From NCBI RefSeq assembly GCF_014805625.2, contig NW_023998493.1, forward strand, positions 1,102,082 to 1,166,081: a DNA stretch of 64,000 nucleotides. Direction: 5' to 3'. This stretch comes from Glossina fuscipes. Taxonomy: Eukaryota > Arthropoda > Insecta > Diptera > Glossinidae. Under the pieces are notes generated by a model. It did no database searches. It saw only the letters and a list, made by a program, of their open reading frames with translations, and was not told the DNA's origin. Both the position numbers and the translations under genes were made by a program. Positions 24,956-37,144 of this stretch are shown here, in pieces. Numbering within the stretch: position 1 is the stretch's first letter; each line of letters starts with the position of its first letter.

Positions 24956-26685
24956 TTTTTGAAAAGTCGTTGATTTATGGGTTGACAGCGGAACAGAGCT
25001 TCTCATAGCGAACACTCTGCCACATCAGTCTCTATCTATGCTCAAAGTTTTCATCAATCGCTTTCAACTACGTTTGTGGATTATGGATCAAACATTAACT
25101 TAACTGGTCCAATCCATTTCCAAACAAATCAAAAAAAAAAAAAAGTTGTTATATGAATGGCGGTACGATGATGTAGAGTTGGCTGTGATCTACTACTAGT
25201 ATTTTTATTTGTCTTTTTTTTTTTTTAAATAAATAAGCTTCGTACGTTAGAAGATAACCATACCATAAAATATCTATGCGAAGTATTCATTAATTAATTA
25301 ACGTACAAATTAAAAATGAGAGAAAAGTTACAAAAAAATTGCTCCAATTTTTTATTTATGTGAAAAAAAAGTTTGGCTGTGACTTCTATATATAAACTTC
25401 GCAAGAATTCTGTGCTTAGACAATACTTCAATAAAGGGGGAAAGTTTAGCTAAAGCATAGTAAGGCATAAATTGTGGCATATTTTTGAAATCTTCTCATC
25501 ATCAAAGCGTTTATTTTACGCGTGAAGAAAACTTTTCCCGCCTTACTAATTAGCACTTTCTCTTAAATAATTCTATTGATTTTTGTTTTTGCTTTTGATT
25601 TCTTTTTTTGTTTTTTGTAAAATTTTGTTCTCGAATTAAAAGTACAAACTAAAAATAAATTCTCAAGGAAAACAAATCACTTGAGGGAGGAAATTTGTTA
25701 AGCATTCTCAACGTAACATATGTATAAATTTGTAAACCAGACAATTGCCGGGAATTTGTTTTTCTTCTGCATATTTTGTACAGCAGTTTAGCCGGAAAAT
25801 GAGGAAAAATGTTTTGCTTGAAATGTGTTTTACATATGGCCTTAGTTTATAGGCCATGTGCTGTGTTCTTATTTCATTTCTTTTTCTATGAACTGACATG
25901 TTACACGCGTAATAGGGAAGTGAGAATAAGAGCTGAACTTGAATTATTTGAAATAGAAAAATTTTATGACGGAATCCTTTTTTTAATCTACTTATGAGAT
26001 TTTATTTTTCATTTTTGAAAAAAGAAAAAATTGAAAATTTATTACCGCTGCTTTAAATAGAAATTTCAATCGATGTATGCTTCAACGAATATCTTCGTTT
26101 TCTTTTCAAATTTAATGAGGAATTTATAAGGTTGCATTCACTCTGAGAACAAAGTTTTTAGAGACTCGCTTGCTTTTGAGTTTGCTTTTATTCACATATG
26201 CTTCCGATGTTTTAATTTGTAATAATGTATCATTTAACCTTCAATAAGCTTAGCGTTTGAATAAAGATAATCTGTGTGTTCTAATACCACTGCCTCTTCT
26301 TGTCTCCTTTTTACCCATCCTTGCATTATGTGCATTAGACTTGTGGTGCAGGGTATATTAAGTTTACACTGACTTATGTGACACGCAGAATGGTTTAATT
26401 TAGACCCAATTTGACCGTAAGAAAACAATACGGGCATAGACATACTACAATACAGTATGGATTTTGTACTACAGGTTTTCTTCTTAGAAGCGCAACCGGG
26501 CAAAATGAGAAAGACAGTTGTACTAATTTTTTTTGGATTAAGGGTTAAAGAAGACCTCCTTTAACAGTGATTTAGTTTAGCTTTCACTATATTATTTTTT
26601 CCTATCTTCATAAAATTAATTAACACATGCTGAAATTTGTGCATGAAAGCAATATTAAACGTTACACAACACAAAGTAAGAATAT
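24956..26685. other. Intergenic, nothing recognised
   Basis: AT-rich with homopolymer tracts. No coding or structural feature I can support. Confidence 0.5.
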
Positions 26686-26687
26686 AT

Positions 26688-26900
26688 ATAGTTGGGCAAG
26701 ACCGACTATTAGATATCATACAACGCTTTACCAAAAATTTGTTTTGTAATAATACATCAAAAGTTACATATTATTTTAATGCAAAGCCACACTTTTCGTG
26801 AAGGCATATTGGAGGAATTCTTGTATGCAGTGGTATCCAAAAAATGGAACTACGTGATTCAAATGAAACCTGATTAAAGCTTGATTTGCATTACTTGAAA
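26688..26900 (+). repeat. Dispersed repeat family A, left half of a split copy
   Basis: ATAGTTGGGCAAGACCGAC, AGATATCATACA, AATAATACATCAAAAGTTAC and GCATATTGGAGGA follow the same order as 18205-18340. The matching right half appears only at 29815-30215, beyond a LINE, which implies a later insertion split this copy. Confidence 0.65.
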
Positions 26901-27059
26901 TTTTTTCACAATTCTTTACAGATGAAGGTGTTTTAACGGCCATGTGTCAGTACAATTCATGTCGCGTCCAATTCATTTGAATTTCCCACTTCTCCTGGCG
27001 TTGAATTTATTTCATATTAGATATGCATGTTAGATATAGTTATATATGCAACTTGCTGC

Positions 27060-29690
27060 TTCTCCCAAATCCGGATATCTCTGTTTATAAGTTATACGCT
27101 GGCCTCATTTTTGACATGGCCGAAAAGCGTAATCCTGCTGATAGAGTCATACTGTTGGGGGGACTTCAATTTGCTCCAAGTCACTTAACGTTGTAGTGAT
27201 AATTCTGGTTGTATGGTTCCCACTTCAACATCTGATGGAGCTTTCGTATTTTTCAGTGAATTATTTGATCGTAATTTACTTTCGTACTCTCAACTGTAAT
27301 GACAGACTGCTTGATCTTTGTTTTGCCAATTTCCCGGAGATAGTGGTAAATGGCTGTTCGCCTTTTAGTGTACTTGAGGATCCATATCATTCAGAAATTG
27401 GTATTTTGTTTCATTGCAGGCACGATGGTCCGTTCAACCATCCTAATGTGTCAAATGCAACTTCCTCAAATAATTTTAATAAAACCAATATCTCACTGCT
27501 TAAATCTCATCTTTCACACATTATGCTCGATATCATTGTTCTATAATGCATAAAACCTAGCTATTTGTGCATACGTTTCCATTGGGAAATCTTATCCTCG
27601 AAGCAAGTGCCCGCCATGGTTTAACAAGAGCATTAAATATTACAAAAATTGGAAAAGTAGACTTATCAAAAAATTTATGAAAAGTTATTCTGCTTATGAC
27701 TATCTCGCCCACTCTGCTACAAGGCATAGATTTGATTGACCTCAACCGCTAATGTTATTAAAGATAACTTCAGTTGATAAAATCTTCACCGCTCCGAACT
27801 CCAAAAGAAAAATCTCAAAATATCTCTTGCAGGTTTCTTGCAATGGCTTCGAGTCGTCTTGTGATATTGAAACCCAAAATCTCTTTTCGACAAAACATTT
27901 CATCAGCTGATTCCGATTTAACCGTTAACTATCCGTATATGATAACTGACCCGTTTCCGATTCCAAATTTGGTTATTTCACAAAACGACGTTTTACATGA
28001 TTTGAGGTCTCTAGGAAGTAGTTGTGCGCTTTGGTCTGATGGCATGTCATCATGTATACTCTAATTATGCTCTGGCGAGCTATGTGGTTTTATTTGAAAG
28101 ATTTTTAACCAGTCCTTAAAGTCAGGTGTTTTCCCTTTGTGTTGGAAGGGCAGCTTCCTTATTCCACTTCACAAATGTGGAAATAGACTTCACGTTGAGA
28201 ACTATAGAGGCATTGCCAATTTGAGGGTTTTACCTAAATTGTTTGAGCGAATTGTTACTGAGCATTTGTTTTTTGCTACCATGCCAACCTGGCTTCTTGA
28301 AAGGAAGATCAACTGTAAAGAATATCTTAGAGTTTGCTTGTCATGTTTTCAAGGCTTTTTTTAATGACCCTCGCACGATTTATGGAATATACTGACGTTA
28401 GTAAAGCGTTTGCCTTAGTTTTTGATCTTCAAACTCCAGGCCTCTGGCTTCCCTTTGTGGATAAGCTCTTATCTGCATAACAGATCATTCAGGGTTCTGT
28501 TTAAGTTCATCACCTTGGATGAATTTCCCGTGACGTCTGGCGTCCCTCAAGGCAGCCACTTGGGACCCCTTTTATTCAATCTATACATTAATGACTTCCC
28601 TGCGGTGATTAAATCCAGCCATATCTTAATGTACGCTGACCTTGTTAAACTATCTTCTTCCTTCTCCTTGTAATCGCAAACGTTTCGGCTTCAAGTTGTG
28701 TTAAATAATTTGTTTACATGGTGCTCGATAAATTTTATGAAATAACATCTAAAAAAATGCAAGAAACTTTCTTTCTCAAGGAGAAAGTCATTCAATACTG
28801 AGTATTTCATTGATTCACTCAAGTTTGAAAACGTAGATTCAGTCGATTCGATTTAGGGGTTCCTCGATTATGTTTTAATATGCACATTAAGTTCTCTTTA
28901 AGCAAAGCTAGATCCATAGCTAGGTTTCATTTGGAGATGATACAAACAGCTTAACGATCCCTATATTATAAATAGGGTATACATTTGCTTAGTGAGACCA
29001 ATACTTGAGCATGCGTGCTCTCCTTCCTATAGGTGTTATATAGATTCAATTAAATGCATTCCAAAGTAAATCCTGCTGTTTGGCCTTAGGTAACTGGATT
29101 GGGGCCCGCTTGCCTCTTTGCTTCCTTATGAAAATAGGATCTTTCTGTTATCCTTACCTTCATTTGAGAAACATAAGTTTTTTCTTGGTTTTTCCGTCTT
29201 AATTAAGTTAATTAATGACACTATAGATTCGCCCACTTGATGAGATAAACTTTAATATCCTTAGTCGCTTCTGTAGGCATTTTAATGCCATTAAGCTTAG
29301 AGGTGAATATAATTATGAGCTGTTTAGTCCGTTCGCCAAATCTCAACATCGGCTCCTTTAAAGTCTATGAAAACAACTTCTGTTAATGCGCGCGGTCTGC
29401 CTATGTCGTATTTAAACTTACTCACAATCTTAACATCTCACTATATGTTGGTGACTGTTATCGGTTGCCAAGCTTTTGCATTTTGCAATGGCATAAGGGT
29501 TCCTCTCCAACTTGGATCTATACCGTTGTGTATATGCTTTTTTCTTCTTTTTTTCTCTAATATTTACATGAAGTATTATTGTTTTTTTTCTTACTTCTCC
29601 TTATATACTTTGTACTTGTTTTTAATAATAATTAGTATAAGGTTTACCTCTAAGAGTCAATTAAATTGGACTATTTATTTAGTTTAACTG
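27060..29690 (+). pseudogene. Non-LTR retrotransposon (jockey-superfamily-like) ORF2 relic
   Basis: In order on the plus strand: an endonuclease segment (about 27150-27430) containing LLG-DFN-like sequence and RLLDLCFANFPEIVV; the start of the reverse transcriptase with DVLHDLRSL (about 27985); WKGSFLIPLHKCGN and VENYRGIANL (about 28140-28240); SYLHNRSFRVLF; and the diagnostic GVPQGSHLGPLLFNLYINDF near 28540-28600. The catalytic YADD box reads YADL (about 28630). Many stops and frameshifts break it, so it is dead. Cysteine-free C-terminal remnants run to about 29690. No poly(A) tail or target duplication could be fixed. Clade assignment within the jockey superfamily is by impression only. Confidence 0.85.
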
Positions 29691-29814
29691 AGTTTCTTGT
29701 GAAAGTAACTAAATACATAAATGAATTAATTTTATGACAATTTCGTACTATCAATTAATTTTCCTTAATATTACAAATTATAAAATAACATAAAAATTCA
29801 TTAATATTAAAAAT

Positions 29815-30215
29815 GATGCCTTTTCACTATAAAAAGATTCAGTTTTCGTAGGAATTGTTGCAGAGCCGGGGAAGAGAAAGGTTCTAAATATTTGCTCCAG
29901 CCGAACCAAATTTTTCATAACAATTTAGAATGTCCAAATACTATTACAGAGCGAGTTTCATCGAGAAATTTTGAAATTTCTAATTCTTTCCCATATAACG
30001 GCTTTTCTATCCGGTGAATGTACCAAATTTTATCAAAAAATCTCAAAAATTTGCTACCTGTAGCTTGACATCAAATCTACAGACAGCCGGATAGACGAAC
30101 AGCCGGAAAAATGTGCTTAGATGGGTCTATCTTAAGCTTTCCTGCGTGTTACAAACGCCTGTACAAATTTAATATACCCTGTAGTACAGGTGCCGTATGG
30201 TGTAAAAAAGAAATA
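29815..30215 (+). repeat. Dispersed repeat family A, right half of a split copy
   Basis: AAAAGATTCAGTTTTCGTAGG and ATAACAATTTAGAATGTCC align to 18600-18690. It ends with AATTTAATATACCCTGTAG and GGTGTAAAAAAG. See 26688-26900 for the left half. Confidence 0.65.
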
Positions 30216-33155
30216 AAATCATTTAGCCTACATTCTTAGTTGCAGACAATGAGGTAGAATTTTGTAAAAATATTAATTTTTGAGTGATTGGCAAGCGCTT
30301 GAATGAAAATGTTCCGTTTTCGACCAACAAAAATAGTTAAAAATAACTGATCGATAAACGAATTTCTCTAGAGAATACTACGGTAAAGACATTGTAATCA
30401 ACTGAAACGAAAAAAATTAAAGTTGAAATTTGTTGCAAGTCGTTTGCAGATATCGTCAAGGGAGAACGCGTTTAAAGACCCAAGCGCCCATATACTGCCA
30501 TGCAATTATGTTTGAAAAATCGAATTCTATGCCGATTTAAGGCATCGTTTAAGCCAATGAAAACAATTGATTTTTTAGAAAAGTTAACAATGACAATACC
30601 AGAGGAGTAGAGCATTTCTTTACCTAAGAAATAGATGATATTTTTATTTGTACTTTTTTACTTGCTTTCATCTAATATCTAGGGTTAAAAATGTTATGTT
30701 TATTTATTTATAATAGAAATAAATTCAGTAACTCGTGCAATAGTTTTAATGATTCAATATAATTCTTATTGATGATAAGCTTTCTCATCTCATCGTTTTA
30801 TATAGAATGAAATATATTTAAACTTTTTGTACGTATATATGTTGTCATGTGCACTATGCCTAGTGAGATAATCACATTATAACACAATTTGTACCATTGA
30901 TTAAAAGCACTCGGAGATAGATGGAACGACGAACAATATATATGCACTTGAGATATCTCGTCATATTGTGCATAAAACATGATCATAATTATGACCACAT
31001 ATATATACATAAAGTGAGGTTGTAGATCAACTAAATTAGGAAACTGGTCTATTGAGTTTAATTAAATGTGTTTCTGCTTCTTGCTGGAAAGAGAATATCG
31101 TTGGCGTTGAATACCAAAAATAAACTAACAAATAATAATAAAAGAAAGATGCACAATAATAAAAACATGCACGCATACCATGAATAACCAGAATTACTTA
31201 TTTACATATGCGCATGCAAAAAATGCATTAATAACCGTAGTGGTGTTGATAATCCCGCTGATGATGATACTCTCGAAGCGCATACCAATGTCATATCATA
31301 TAATTTGTTATGCCGACAACACCTGATATCTTTTGCTTGAAAACAGACGCATATAAAAATGTGTTTATAGCAGAGTAATAGCGACAACACCCCTTAGGTA
31401 ATTAAGTGAAAGTAAGTTCTCTTTAACACAAAACAAGTGTAATTGTGTCATCAAGTAAACTGCGAAAGGACATATTTTCACTGGAACCAAACTGATGGTG
31501 AAAGTTGGGCTGAATACACGTTTGAAGACGGTGTTTGTGTCATTTTTATCAAAGTCAAGTGAATCGCTATAACTAGATTCATCTCTTGTCTCCGAACCCA
31601 TTTATAAAATAGTTGCAGCTTCTTTTAGATATTCTTACCATTCCTAAGCCAAGCCTAAAACCTATTTGAAACCCCATGGAGAGCCAAACATTTTTAAAAT
31701 AATTGTGGACGCGAGAGATGTTATTGCTTAAGTTTAATGATTTAATGCCAGCATATCATGTAAATCGAAAATATCGGGTTTTTAATGTGTAGCTTCACTT
31801 TGCGTAAGGTATACAAAATTCGTTATAGGCCATAGTAAGTAATTCGTCTGCTTATGTATTTCTTTAAATTTTCTTTCGCATTTTTTGTGTGAGATCATCG
31901 CTCTTTAGCTATATAGATAATGGGCGAGTAAAAATTAAAAGTAAATAAAATTTATGTGTGAATCGAAATAAAAATAAATTTATAATAATAAGCGAAATTG
32001 ACCATGCGGGAAAGCTGTATTCACCCTAGGGGGAATCTTTGTTTATCATTAGGTTAGAAAATGTCTTGGTATGTTTTTAGTAAATGGCTTTGGTAACACC
32101 AATCACATCGATTCCGACGTAGGACAGTTTGGGAACAAGCCAGATTTGAGAAAATTCGATATATATCACCGATATTCAGTTCGGTCAAGGCGACAACTCA
32201 TAGCGAGGTTGTGAAAAATTCGTGGTATTATAGCTATTAGATCTCTAGAGACTCACCGACTTTCCGGACACCAATTGTTCATAAACCCGACGAATTTCTA
32301 GGGAAAACCGTAACATATGATATAATCTTACGGCATCGTTGTGTAATGTAAGACTGTAACACAAATTTCCATTTGGGAATCGCTGCAGAAAAGAAATGAA
32401 ATCAGATAAGGGGAAAATTGGTTGCATACGACAGTCGTGAGTGAAAAGACCATGGTCCAAGACGTATGGAGCTAGGCAAACGGCCGCAATGGCAAGACGG
32501 TAGAATGTCAACTTTCCCGACTTATTGTTGCTCAATCATGCCCATTCGCCCACGTAAATGTTGCACGGTCCTGGTGAAGCTTTGCATCCAGTGTTAAATC
32601 GTTTTTTCTCCTCATTTTAACTTGCGTTTCATTATGGGATGCGGTTGTCTACCTATTACGGTCATTTAAGATCTGGTTTATGGTCGTCAATAAAGTTCAT
32701 GTACGTCGGGATTAAGCTTTGTACCTGCGATGAGGTTTCAAATCGTCTGACAAAAGGATGGATCGACAAATAGATGGCATAGTACAATCAAAATTTTAGG
32801 TTCACCGAATCTCTGATATAATTTTTTTGGGTTTTTTTAAAAGTAATGGTAAATCTAGTATACCCAAGAAAACTTAACTGAAATATAAACAAATAAGTAA
32901 AATAACAAGCATGAACTTTAATTATAGCATCCCAAGGTGGGAGGAGCGCAGATTTAACGAATATCATTTTTCACTTTCAGCGTCTTACTTCTATTTACGT
33001 ATTTGAATTAATTTTCATCGTGCTCGTGCCTCCCCAAAGCATTGTTTGTCACTGTACACAATATTCGCCAACTTACTTTTTTCTCGGCGAGAATCTTGTA
33101 AAACTTGAATATTTGTCTTTGTTGTTAAAATTGAAGAGGAGATGCTCGTATATGG
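30216..33155. other. Intergenic, no recognised gene
   Basis: No known domain. The stretch 31450-31560 is open on both strands: plus-strand frame with HQVNCERTYFHWNQTDGE, minus-strand 78-codon frame starting MGSETRDESS. Neither is recognised. A 96-codon minus-strand ORF (32245-32535) is also unsupported. Confidence 0.45.
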
Positions 33156-33159
33156 CTAG

Positions 33160-33305
33160 CACACTGCGCTGCCCATTATGCCATTTATCGACAAAACTCG
33201 GTCTCTGATAGCATTTGGACATTCCAAATTGGTATGAAAAATTTGATTCAGCTGGGGCAATTTTTTCAACCCGCTCCCTTGAACAATTGTTCGCTTTAGC
33301 AAAAT
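33160..33305 (-). repeat. Dispersed repeat family A, inverted fragment
   Basis: On the minus strand it reads TTTTTCATACCAATTTGG, AATGTCCAAATGCTATCAG and GAGTTTTGTCGA, matching 29905-29965. The 78-codon ORF across it is therefore repeat-derived. Confidence 0.6.
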
Positions 33306-33464
33306 CCAAATCAATTATAAAAAATGATATATTTCTATGCCGGAGTCATGAATAATCATTTTCTAATATTGCCAAATGTCAATACGATAACAATAAATTT
33401 GTTTGTTCTTATTGTCAACTGCAATTGCCAAGAGCGTTAATGACAAACAAAAATCCATTAACAT

Positions 33465-34841
33465 ACCTGTTCTTTGTGTCAAATCGTAAACCATCTCGTA
33501 TATGCAACAGCTTCAACATCTGTTCTGTTAATAGTAGTGGAGTCTGTGACTTTATTATTGGAAGAGATTTGCTGTTGAATTTCCTCTTGATTTTGATAAA
33601 AAGGCTCCTCTCTTTGCATTTATTCCGTCTTGATGTTGACACGTCCAGACGGCTCCTGTGACTGCACTTTCGAAGTCGGAGTGAATACTGTTTGTATCTC
33701 AATAGAAGGTATAAGATCCGCTCTATATCGTTTTCAGTCTCCTACACTTTTGAAGGCTCTCTTGGAATGTGTATAGGTTCTTTGCGTGACGTGTCGGTTG
33801 CTTCCTTACTAGGTGATTGCATTTGATTAAAGGCACTTATAGCATTGCATATACCACCCTGAATACCAGTAACTATTATAGTACGTACACCTTATGCCGG
33901 AGGTACACAATTTTCTTCGGCTGCTTGTTGGGGCTTATTTTCAGCAACAGCCTGCTCGGCTGTCTCGCCTCGGTCACATTTATCTTTAGTTTCGCGTAAA
34001 CGCTTTTGTTCCTCAGCTCGTTTACGTGTGTCTCCTTCAGTGCTTGTAGCTAAATTCTCGGATTTTGCTCGCAGATTCGACGGTTTCGCTCCCTCAATAA
34101 CAGGTCTCACTTTAGTGCAATTAGTGCTTGCACTTGTTTTGTACTTTCATCATAAGCAATGGCGGATTTATCGATGCGATCTTTTTGAATGCCAAACTTG
34201 CCACCGAACCTCTTTAAAGATTAGTAAATAAAATTCATCAACATTTTGACTACTTTGCGCGGTCTTCCTAGTTTATAATTTCCCCTAGCTTTTCTCTTTG
34301 TCGCTCTGTCTCTCTCTCTCTCTCTCTTAAACGAATTTTCACATTCACATTTCCATTCAATAAATCCCTTGCTTCCTATTTCGATTTTGTGCTAAAGGGT
34401 ATATTTTTTTACTGTCGTACAATTTTATGGTCCAGTTGACTTTTGTGCTTTTGTGGTGCTTCTTTATGATCCCAGCCCACTGCTGACTTATCTTGACGAT
34501 CTGACTGAACGCCAAATTTGCCACCAAAGCCTTTACAGCCTTTAGTTGTAAAATTTTTTTGTGAAGCATGCTTTCCCACTTTTTCAAGATAATCCCACTC
34601 GGCAGCCGATTTATCAACACGGTGTGTCGGCACACCAAATTTGACGCCAAAGCCAGTACTATAAACTTTTGGAGACGCAAGTTTTTTAACTTTACCCTGA
34701 TAGTCATAACCCACAGCTGATTTATCTATACGATCGGACTGGACACCTAATTTTCGACCATATCCAGGATTCAATTCTTCCAATTGTTTTAGTTTTTTTT
34801 CATGATCAGCTCGCTCGGTTTCAAAGCGCAGCTTTTGCATG
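33465..34841 (-). pseudogene. Cortactin-like locus, fragmentary and frame-broken
   Basis: Cortactin binds F-actin through 37-residue HS1/cortactin repeats and recruits Arp2/3 and SH3 partners. An exon at 34841-34421 starts MQKLRFETERADHEKKLKQL and carries repeats with GVQSDRIDKSAVGYDYQ, GVPTHRVDKSAAEWDY and GFGGKFGVQSDRQDKSAVGW. A likely 209-bp intron (34420-34212, with a GA microsatellite) leads to FGGKFGIQKDRIDKSAIAYD. The frame then breaks at a T run on the plus strand (34137-34140): one missing base separates it from VRPVIEGAKPSNLRAK and KRAEEQKRLRE, which are typical of the fly linker. In-frame TAA (33892-33894) and TAG (33742-33744) follow, with VTGIQGGICNAISAFNQMQ between them. Further linker remnants shift frame again to about 33465. 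Upstream acidic exon and downstream SH3 are not found; the first could lie in the 950-N gap. Non-consensus repeat residues (GYGRKLG) also suggest decay. Poor sequence quality is the alternative. Confidence 0.8.
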
Positions 34842-34917
34842 CTTCAAAATAAGCTTAGTGCGAATTAAAAATACCACCACTTAACCGTTCAAGCAATAAC
34901 TTACTCTATAGCTCCCG

Positions 34918-35128
34918 CAGTTCTCCCACTACCCCACCGGTACAAAATATGTTCAGCAAGATGATGACCGGTAAAATATACGATCAGCAAGATGATGACC
35001 GGTAAAATATATGAACAGCAAGATGATGACCTGTAAAATATATGAACAGCTGTAAAATATATGACCAGCAAGAGAAAGACCGGTACAATATACGACTAGC
35101 AAGATGAAGACCGGTAAAACATATGCCT
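34918..35128. repeat. Minisatellite, period about 31 bp
   Basis: About six imperfect units of the type GGTAAAATATATGAACAGCA followed by AGATGATGACC lie in tandem. One unit is truncated (near 35040-35060). The array sits 75 bp upstream of the cortactin-like exon, within what would be its intron or 5' flank. Confidence 0.85.
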
Positions 35129-35465
35129 TTAAATGTTTTGGTAAAGTTAATTCGACAATGTTTATAGTTTGTTCTTTCGCTTTGACTTATTTTTAACTCC
35201 TTTTATCTTTGTATTCTTCGTTCTTGACCCAACAACACCATTTCCAAAGAGTCTAAAATGTGTAATGCAGTTCTCTCGTAAGCTCCTTTTTGGTATTGAC
35301 TAATACTTCAGATGCATTAGCACACACTCAAAATAGCACTCAAGTCGAGTGACTAGAAACTTTTGGTACAAATGGTTACGAACGGTTACGTTTTTTAACA
35401 AACCTACTTGCAAGGTTGTCGTATGGAAAAATTTTTCTTTACTTTTTTTTTTTTGACATTTTCAA
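35129..35465. other. AT-rich flank before gap
   Basis: No feature recognised. Open frames crossing 35466-36415 consist of N and are artefacts. Confidence 0.6.
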
Positions 35466-36415
35466 NNNNNNNNNNNNNNNNNNNNNNNNNNNNNNNNNNN
35501 NNNNNNNNNNNNNNNNNNNNNNNNNNNNNNNNNNNNNNNNNNNNNNNNNNNNNNNNNNNNNNNNNNNNNNNNNNNNNNNNNNNNNNNNNNNNNNNNNNNN
35601 NNNNNNNNNNNNNNNNNNNNNNNNNNNNNNNNNNNNNNNNNNNNNNNNNNNNNNNNNNNNNNNNNNNNNNNNNNNNNNNNNNNNNNNNNNNNNNNNNNNN
35701 NNNNNNNNNNNNNNNNNNNNNNNNNNNNNNNNNNNNNNNNNNNNNNNNNNNNNNNNNNNNNNNNNNNNNNNNNNNNNNNNNNNNNNNNNNNNNNNNNNNN
35801 NNNNNNNNNNNNNNNNNNNNNNNNNNNNNNNNNNNNNNNNNNNNNNNNNNNNNNNNNNNNNNNNNNNNNNNNNNNNNNNNNNNNNNNNNNNNNNNNNNNN
35901 NNNNNNNNNNNNNNNNNNNNNNNNNNNNNNNNNNNNNNNNNNNNNNNNNNNNNNNNNNNNNNNNNNNNNNNNNNNNNNNNNNNNNNNNNNNNNNNNNNNN
36001 NNNNNNNNNNNNNNNNNNNNNNNNNNNNNNNNNNNNNNNNNNNNNNNNNNNNNNNNNNNNNNNNNNNNNNNNNNNNNNNNNNNNNNNNNNNNNNNNNNNN
36101 NNNNNNNNNNNNNNNNNNNNNNNNNNNNNNNNNNNNNNNNNNNNNNNNNNNNNNNNNNNNNNNNNNNNNNNNNNNNNNNNNNNNNNNNNNNNNNNNNNNN
36201 NNNNNNNNNNNNNNNNNNNNNNNNNNNNNNNNNNNNNNNNNNNNNNNNNNNNNNNNNNNNNNNNNNNNNNNNNNNNNNNNNNNNNNNNNNNNNNNNNNNN
36301 NNNNNNNNNNNNNNNNNNNNNNNNNNNNNNNNNNNNNNNNNNNNNNNNNNNNNNNNNNNNNNNNNNNNNNNNNNNNNNNNNNNNNNNNNNNNNNNNNNNN
36401 NNNNNNNNNNNNNNN
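35466..36415. other. Assembly gap, 950 N
   Basis: Sized gap between the cortactin-like locus and the JAKMIP-like gene. It may hide the missing 5' exon of the former. Confidence 0.98.
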
Positions 36416-37135
36416 ATATTACAATATGCTATCTGTATTTTGACATCAGTTCGTGCCAATTATAAGAAAACTATTTTACGAACGTGAGATAAAGTAAAAC
36501 GCTGAACGTAAAGATTGGATTATAATTTCTAATGCATTGCTTTTAATTGCAAACTTGGATTTAAATCAAAGTAGACTTAATCGATGAATGGTTGGAAATG
36601 AAAACCCGGCATTTTCCATAAAAATCGGCTCAGGAAATCCCACAAATTTTTGTTAAGAAACAAAGAGCGACAAATCTTTCTGATTCATAATCTACTTCTT
36701 TATTTCACGCATTTGCGAACTATTCTGCGTTATGATTTATTAGCAGGACAGAGTAAAAGGAAAAATAGAAACGTAGATTATTTGCGCAATATAATAGGAA
36801 ACAGTAAGCAAAGAGTAAGTAGTAAATAGCAGGCAACAGGTAGCAAACAGCAAATAGCAAGTAGCCAGTACACAGTAGCAAAAAATAATAAGCCGAATTA
36901 AGTGAACCACATCAAATGAATATAAACAAAATCCAATGAAATAAATTCTCTCACCAGCCATATGTGCTTTGTTATTAATTATGAGATCGATGATTAAGAG
37001 CTATTTAGCTATGGGTTAGTGTAATATTATCGTAAAGAAAGCTCGAGCTAGAAAAAACTGCTTTTTTTTTTTTTGCAAAATTTTACTATATTCATTAACA
37101 TAGTCAGCTTTAAGGATAACAAAAAAAAAAAATAA
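36416..37135. other. AT-rich stretch with AGTAGCAAATAGCA-type simple sequence
   Basis: About 36790-36890 is a degenerate simple repeat (AGTAAGTAGTAAATAGCAGG and relatives). Nothing else is supported. Confidence 0.5.
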
Positions 37136-37144
37136 AATAGAATA

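Noticed and set aside
32245..32535. 96-codon minus-strand ORF
   Set aside because: No domain, no repeat partner and no splice context; indistinguishable from chance.
33073..33309. 78-codon minus-strand ORF resembling a real protein (VDKWHNGQRS)
   Set aside because: It overlies an inverted fragment of dispersed repeat family A found at several other places.
35404..36487. Three overlapping open frames of about 350 codons
   Set aside because: They consist almost wholly of the N gap at 35466-36415.
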